Shown here piece by piece: positions 57,734-64,000 of a DNA stretch of 64,000 nucleotides (its first letter is position 1; each line of letters opens with the position of its first letter). Source of the DNA: Epiperipatus broadwayi (lineage: Eukaryota; Onychophora; Udeonychophora; Euonychophora; Peripatidae); the NCBI GenBank assembly GCA_028023455.1, contig JAQFVV010006341.1, positions 1,674,001 to 1,738,000 of the forward strand. The letters are read 5' to 3'. The notes under the pieces were generated by a model. The model saw nothing but the letters and a program-made list of their open reading frames with translations. It searched no databases and had not been told where the DNA came from. Position numbers and translations under genes: made by a program.

Positions 57734-59399
57734 GTAAGTTTTTTGCATTATTTAGTTCTCTATCTAATCTTGTTTTTAGACATCTACAGTAAGCTAATTT
57801 ATCATTGTTTATGTATTTATTTCTATAATTTAAACAAAAAAGTTGCATTTTCTAAACATATATGGGTAAGACTTTTAAATGTGAAGCTTTCCTTCTGATT
57901 CTGTTTTAGATTTTTCCCTCCCTGATATTAATTTTTTTATATATTTTTATTAAATGCATACCAGGAATGTCACTGGTAGGTGGGCCACATATTCAAGTTT
58001 TTAATTATTTATATGTAATTATATATCTGTCTGATAAATTAATTTCATTCTGAAGTACCAACAATGTTGACAAAGGTATGCTTATAAACATCAGAGCTCC
58101 TAAAAATAGGTGGGTTCCTTCTATTTTTAATCCTTTGTTCAGCATTTAGAATGTTTTTAATTTGTAGTGGGGGGGGGGAATGATATACTCACTCCTTTTG
58201 TTAACATATACGTTGAAATATATTTAATTTAAGGTTTATATAGATATATGTAAATATTTGTGATTATAAATTTCTTTTTGTATTTAATCATGAAATTGTA
58301 ACTAAATTTTTGCCAATAGTGACTAATGAAAGTTTGTGAGTGTAATAAAATTCATATTCAATTAAATTTTATGTTTTAGGATTCAAATTGTGTGTGTATA
58401 TATATCTTCCTTCAAATTATTGCAATGGATTTTTTGATAGCAAAATGAAACTTTGGCTATGTCTTTTTAATATTAAAATTGACTATAAATATTTGTATAA
58501 TGTCTCTTTATTTTTTAGTTTTTTTGAGTAGAATAAGTTTCTTCTTTGTTGGTGTTACTATAGAAACAAAATTAAGAGCTTAGGTCAAACTGTGTTGTAC
58601 TGAAAAGTTATATTATATTCTTACTTGTATATATTTTCTCTTCAAAGACAACATCAGATGTGATGACATTTGATTAATATTGGTGATAATTTATTATCTT
58701 TTTAAGATTGTTTTTGAAAAAAAAAACATTTTGACAAATCATTAGCAATAGAGAAGTCGTATTTCACTTAATAAATGATCATTTCTTAATTTTTAATGGT
58801 TCCTCATCTAAATTCATTCATTAGCTTTGTGAACTTTTGACATGAGTAAAAAATATTACTTTAATTATTCATTAGAATGAATTATTTTTTCAGAGAAAAC
58901 TTTAACTAATATTATATTTCCTGAAAATGGTTCTATGGAAAGTTTGTTTGTTACTTCAAAAATAGAAAGAAGATGAATGCTTCTCCAGTAACAAGAGATG
59001 TGAATATTTAACCAATTAATTTCACAGAAGGATTATAAGTATAGTTTGAAAATTTTCATCTTGAAATTTCTTTTGTTTTTATTTTTTTCCTAGCAACATT
59101 ATAATTCTATATTTGAATATAGCTGATTTTTTCTTGATGCAATGCTTATTTATGGAAGTTGGTTTATAATCTCTTATAATGATAGTCCAGTGTTTTAGTC
59201 TAGCATATTCCTTCTAATTGCTTTACTGTCTCCAATATAACAATGAAAGATTAGTTCTTTTGCTCAATAAGGCTGAGACTTTTAGAACTATATATAATTT
59301 GTCCCAGTAAAGAAGTGATGATGTGAAATAAAACATGAAATGCTTGGGGTTTTTTTTTTATTATTATTGGTTATTCAAATATTCTCTTAAGATTCGATA
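57734..59399. other. DNA downstream of GEN1 exon d
   Basis: AT-rich with a G10 run at 58169-58178. No exon with acceptable splice phase was found; a candidate near 58917 fails (see rejected items). Confidence 0.4.
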
Positions 59400-60370
59400 C
59401 ATTGTTGGAAGGAATTGCAAAATTGTTTGAAACAATCCTCTGTTGGAATTATCTTTGTTTCAAGATTCTGGATATCCTGAATTTGAATCATGATTCAATC
59501 TTTTCAAGACTAACTTTCATTTTGAAAATAACCACAAGTCAATGGATGAGTCAGCTGAAACACAACAATCCTTTTTTTTGGCTAAAAAATTGTGTGCAAT
59601 CTTGACACTGTGGGCCGGTACTTTATTGTGCTCATGGTATTTAAATTGATTGCACAAAATTTTGATCCATAAATAATTCAAAACACTCAAATAATAGCTC
59701 TTGTTCTGGTAACCTCTATTTCAGAATCTAGCTCTTGGTTAACGACCCATATTGTAAATGCCATGTGTCATCATTCATTATGATGTGTGTTAAGAATTCT
59801 AGATCTGTAGTTGTGATTCTTTACATTTCTCTGCAGTGCTCTATCTGACATTGTTTTGATCAGTTATTCACAAATGAAGCATGAAGTGCATGAGCAGTTC
59901 CATTTTTTTTAGATCTTTTATTAAAATGTGATATACAGCATTTTTAGGAATGCTAAATAATTTTTCAATGCATGTGACAGACATGCAGAGATTATTATGA
60001 AGAATTTTCGAAACTTTTTACATGTTTTGTTTTCAATTGTTTTTGAAGTGCTTGGCTGTGGATCCTTGCTCTCACTACCATCATGAAATCTTTCAAACTA
60101 TTTTAAAATAATCTTGTGACTCACTGCCATAAACACTCTGACTCATTTCAAACGTTTTAGTAGCAGTTTTGTTCAATTTAAACAAAATTAAAAGTTAGAA
60201 TGTTGTTTCTTCAAAGATTTCCTACAAAGGTATCAACACATTTCATGTCATAACCCATAATTCAGACATGCTAGTATGTTAAAATTTTTATGGTGAATAT
60301 TTAAACTATCTTGATTGATTCAGTGTTGACACTGCAGGCAGCCTAGAGACCTTTTCACTAGAACATATAT
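59400..60370 (-). pseudogene. mariner transposase fossil
   Basis: Read on the minus strand in order: KTATKTFEMSQSVYG-like helix-turn-helix sequence (around 60160-60100), RFHDGSESKDPQPSTS (around 60090-60040), then NDDTWHLQYGSLTKS (around 59780-59740), then FLAKKRIVVFQLTHP (around 59590-59545). These match the mariner landmarks 'TA.E....VYG', 'GRPSTS', 'DETW...Y.PE.K', and 'LA.K.I.VL.HPPYSPDL'. Many stops and frameshifts are present and part of the catalytic region is missing. Inverted termini were not identified. Confidence 0.7.
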
Positions 60371-63340
60371 ATGTGTGTATGTATAATTTTTGATCAATTA
60401 AAAATATAAGTTGATAAAAGATAAACAGCTTTTTTACTAATATATTTATGGTATCTAAATGGGAAAAAATTAATGGAGAACATAATACAAAATGGTATAG
60501 AAAAATGAATAGAGACTTGGAAATATGGTTAAAACAATATAAAATTTTGTTAAAAATTTAGGGGGAAAAAAATTATTAGTGGGTGAGCGAAAATATAATT
60601 TTTTTTTATTCTATAGAATTTGTATTTGATAAAATTAAAATGCAAGGATGCTATCTTATTTTTGTGTCAGGTTGAGTACCACTGTGTGTGCTCTTTGATA
60701 GAATATTGCCTGAATGGAATGAAGGGACATTCCATTAAGTTTCCTATGGAACTGCATTTTTGCTGTGCTGATGGAAGAAGTGCGACTCTTCCAAAACAGT
60801 CATGCACATAGCCTGTAAACTTTGGATAGGAATGTCTTGGTGATGGTAATGAATGGAAGATAGTAGGCAATCTTGGCCATTACTTTCATATTTAACAGAG
60901 CCACCTTGTCCTGCAGCTTTTTAAGTATTATAATTTAAAGTCTATACAGAAGTTTTCTTTACTCTTAGTTTACACCATTTCACATACTGCTTTAACTTTA
61001 GCACTGTCATTAGAAATACAGTAATTAACTCTTAAGTAGCTCTGCTTGACTAACTGCAATTTTTTACAGCACGACTCAGCGACTGCCCAATCTCCCTTTT
61101 GAGTTATATACTGATAGCTTTTTTACTAATCTCAATTATTTTTTCAGTGTCTCCCCAGATGCACTCTCAGTATGTCCCTTTATTTACTATGCAATTTATA
61201 TAAATTAGTATTCAAAAGAGTGATTTGAGAGAAACAGTACAATGTACTGTCTGTACAATGTACACAGATTGAATAGCTCTTTTATTTACACAATTATAAA
61301 TATGTGCACAGACAATGCAATATTAAAGAAACAGAAGTGCAAAAACTAATGTTGAAAATGAATTTGATAAAGAAGATTATAGAAGATAGCAATAGGTTTT
61401 AAATAACAATTGTAATGTAAAAGGAAATAATAATAATAATTTGAAAAAACATGGAAAAAGAAATGGTTTATAATACAGTACTATTCACAATGACAATATA
61501 TAAAAACTAAATAAAACATTAATAAGAAGAAAGATAATTGGCCATGTTCTTTTATGAGTGGCTGCTGAGAAAGATAAGAATGAAAGTAAATCAAGATTAA
61601 TGTGATAAATTTAGAGTAGATCAATTGGAGGAACAGTAATAGATAAAGGAAAGGAGCACAATAGGTAGAAAAGTTAAAATGTCAGAGACATATAACTACT
61701 GATCAAAAAATAAATTATTAAAAAAAATATAAGAAGTAATAAAATATGTTAAAAATATTGAAAAAAGAAATTGTTATGAAACATTATATATTCAAGAAGA
61801 TAAACATATTTGAGATCATAATTAAATAATTGGATGTTAGAATTAAATTTTGACCATGAAATTTAAGGAGATATGTGGGATATGTAATTATGCTATTTTT
61901 TATTGAACTATAAATATGTAATGTTGGGAACACAATGGCTGCAAGTAGCTTTATGTATGGAATATAATTAAGAAAATGACAACAAGAGGGAAATGCTTTA
62001 GATTAGCAAAGATATAAAGGAAGACATCTTGAAAAATTTTCTAAATGGAAAAAAACCCAGTTACTTAATATAAATATATAATTAAAAAAGTTACTTTCCT
62101 TTTGACAATTTTTATTTTAAATGTATTAAAAGTGTACTACAATGCAACATTATACATAATTTTTTAATTAAGATTAATCATTTAGGATATAATTATCTCT
62201 ATATGAATAATAAGAATACATACATGGAAATAATGTAAAAATAAAAATATTACTATCTTAAAATTCCCTAGGCTAGAGTGAATCGATAAATTTAAGGAAG
62301 GTTTTAAAGTGTTCATGAAGATAATAACTTCCAATATCAACATCAATTAAACTAACTTGAAAATCCATAAGCAAAATATTACTAGATAAATCTACTTTGC
62401 AAAACCAATAAATAGTTAATAATCAGGTCTATGAAATGAATGTGGAATTCAAGTTATGAATTAGATGATAAATGAATTAGGATATAGACAACTAAATAGA
62501 TGATAAAAACAAATAATAATTAAATAATGAAAAATGAATGAGCTTAAGAGTGAGGAGGATGAATCAATTATGATAATGGCTTAAGATGAAATGAGGATGA
62601 AAAAATAAAAGAAAGATCCAGATGAAATATGAGAACAATGTTGATGATGAAGAATGAGATCCTGAACTATAAAACTAATATTATGTTAAATGACAGTAAG
62701 ATAAAATTAAAACAAAATATGGATTCTAAGCTTGACTAAACCAGAATATTTAACCACTAAGTTAAAATAAACTACAAGTTTTAAAAATTAAAGAAGAAAT
62801 TTACAACTTAGAATTATACAAAATTAAACAATAAATATACGAGAGATCAAGGCAAAGCAGAATAACTGACTTCAGACATAAAAATTACCATAAATTCAAA
62901 ATTACGACTGTTAATTAATAATCTCCTTTTGTCAGGATTCATCAAATAACTTAAAATATTAATATTTTACAAGATATACTTGGGGCAGTGAGAGGGATTT
63001 TTGCCACTACCCAAGTATAACAAACAGCAGCTCATAAAACAAAATAGAATTAATAAAGAATATTTGGCAATCCCAATACTAACAATAATATGAATTTTAA
63101 GTTTTACGAAGTACAAATAAATTCTTAATAAAGCAAACACAATAATTTACAAACTATCTTTTATTAAATAACTATGGGCAATATAATCAAGATAAGTGAA
63201 TGATGTATCTAATGATTCAGATAAACAGGTTATTACAAAAGCTAAATGTTTCATTTGTATTTTTATATTGGATTCTTTCCATCATTTAATATGTGTATTG
63301 AATGTCTTTAGAAAAATTTAACTTTATTTAAGTATTCCAA
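60371..63340. other. Unassigned AT-rich DNA, partly purine-skewed
   Basis: From about 61300 to 62700 the + strand shows a marked purine excess (A/G-rich, many GAAA and GATGA). No long ORF, tRNA or repeat pair was supported. An imperfect hairpin lies at 62976-63018. An overlapping pair of about 65-codon ORFs near 60620-60870 has no recognised domain. Confidence 0.4.
62976..63018. repeat. Imperfect hairpin in AT-rich DNA
   Basis: TATACTTGGGGCAGTG and CACTACCCAAGTATA pair with one mismatch and one bulge around a 12-14 base loop. It stands out as GC-richer than its surroundings. No downstream gene suggests a terminator role. Confidence 0.5.
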
Positions 63341-63505
63341 ATATTTAGGTTGCACAATATTTTGAGAGGTACTATTCTCCCCTCTTCTTCAGGTGTTGCT
63401 GGCTTGAACAGTAATAGTACTAGCATGGGATTCGAACCTGGACTCTTAGATTCTTGAGTATTGATTTTAAGGTAATGCTGTTACCAACTGAGCCATCCTG
63501 CCGAA
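63341..63505 (-). mobile_element. tRNA-derived SINE, minus strand
   Basis: The minus strand from 63505 reads like a class II tRNA: A box TGGCTCAGTTGG (63495-63484), anticodon loop CTTAAAA (anticodon TAA, Leu), a long variable arm (ACTC...GAGT) and B box GGTTCGAATCC (63438-63428). The acceptor and T stems do not pair properly, so it is not a working tRNA gene. Downstream sequence contains CTGAAGA followed by AGAGG...CCTCT (63392-63365) as a non-tRNA body. The 3' limit is uncertain. Confidence 0.7.
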
Positions 63506-64000
63506 AGCAACAGTCTGTAATCATTTCATATACTTATCTATGAAGTTATTATTAAGTGCTACAAATCAAAGCTGCTTTCTGATAATTACATGAATGACAT
63601 TTCTCCAGTTTTTCAGCTCCTTAATGGCATATTTAATATTATGATTATGGACTCCATTTAGTTCAACATTGATCATCCTTTTCTTTTTTCATTGTCAAAT
63701 TTTATGAGCATTTTACACTTTCCTAATAAATCAGATGATCTCATAATATGACCAAAATATAGATAATTTCAATCTCATTATTTGTACCTTAGCCATTTAA
63801 TCAAAGTCTTTGATATCACTGCAGTTCTTTTCCAGTCTTTATTCTTTGTCATCAAATTTTTATAGATATATATTTGCTAAGCATTGTGATAGCTTTAATA
63901 TATATGTTCAATAAAAACACATCCTATAGGAAAAATTGTGATGCTAATAGCAATGAATATAAATAATTATGGGGAATCATGTACCATTCAAATACCAGGT
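63506..64000. other. Unassigned DNA at the right edge
   Basis: No ORF, exon or repeat was recognised. Confidence 0.4.

Noticed and set aside
58917-58977. Possible further GEN1 exon after TTTTTTCAG
   Set aside because: The only open frame would require a split codon T|AG with exon d, that is, a stop at the junction; alternative acceptors also give stops. No homology supports it.
60620-60870. Overlapping ORFs of 63 and 67 codons on opposite strands
   Set aside because: No recognisable motif, no splice context and no repeat copy in the window.
63421-63505. Functional tRNA-Leu(UAA) gene on the minus strand
   Set aside because: A and B boxes and anticodon loop are good, but the acceptor stem and T stem do not pair and the sequence continues into a SINE-like body.

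Overview
The window is AT-rich, intron-containing animal nuclear DNA with no bacterial or organellar features. It is probably from an invertebrate, judging by the retroelement types and base composition; I cannot fix the phylum from sequence alone. Nearly everything recognisable is transposable elements. The exception is a set of exons from one host gene, the Holliday-junction resolvase GEN1 (XPG/Rad2 family).

Region 1 (1-19.4 kb) is a nested retrotransposon stack. An old, decayed Ty3/gypsy element (LTRs 644-1347 and 18610-19405) has been split by two younger LTR elements. Element 1 (1665-8750, 2.5-kb LTRs, ATAT target duplication) and element 2 (9193-17333, 2.06-2.08-kb LTRs, ATAC duplication) both sit inside its gag gene. 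Both carry only a gag-like ORF and no pol, so they are non-autonomous. The flanking pieces of the old element run gag, CCHC knuckle, retropepsin and the integrase zinc region; reverse transcriptase, RNase H and the integrase core are deleted. LTR divergence by eye is about 1% for element 1 and about 0.1% for element 2, against heavy divergence for the host element, so the insertion order is readable.

Region 2 (20.2-40.3 kb) contains two solitary long LTRs of the same superfamily (20214-23340 and 32997-35811) and two diverged copies of a coding-free unit of about 5 kb that begins TGTACC and ends GGTACA/GGCACA (23351-28335 and 32386-40300). The second copy is interrupted by the solo LTR at 32997. 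Between the copies lie a tandem-repeat block (about 29.2-29.97 kb) and an antisense 3' fragment of an RTE-type LINE.

Region 3 (41.9-57.7 kb) holds four phase-compatible GEN1 exons on the + strand, with uninterrupted reading. They lie at 41886-41969, 42069-42199, 57472-57539 and 57611-57733. The 15.3-kb intron between the second and third contains a foldback MITE pair, a 3.2-kb hAT-type element with an 8-bp duplication that encloses a 669-codon RTE reverse transcriptase ORF, and a minus-strand degenerate gypsy element. Upstream GEN1 exons, including the catalytic domain, were not found here.

Region 4 (57.7-64 kb) holds a mariner transposase fossil on the minus strand and a tRNA-Leu-like SINE on the minus strand; the rest is unassigned AT-rich DNA.

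The most unusual signals are in the gag-only long-LTR superfamily. Each leader has a hairpin whose loop starts with the palindrome-containing TGGCGCC and whose stem pairs despite different sequence, which resembles a dimerisation or packaging signal. A second hairpin with compensatory changes sits at the very start of the LTRs. All clear insertions used ATAT or ATAC as the 4-bp target.
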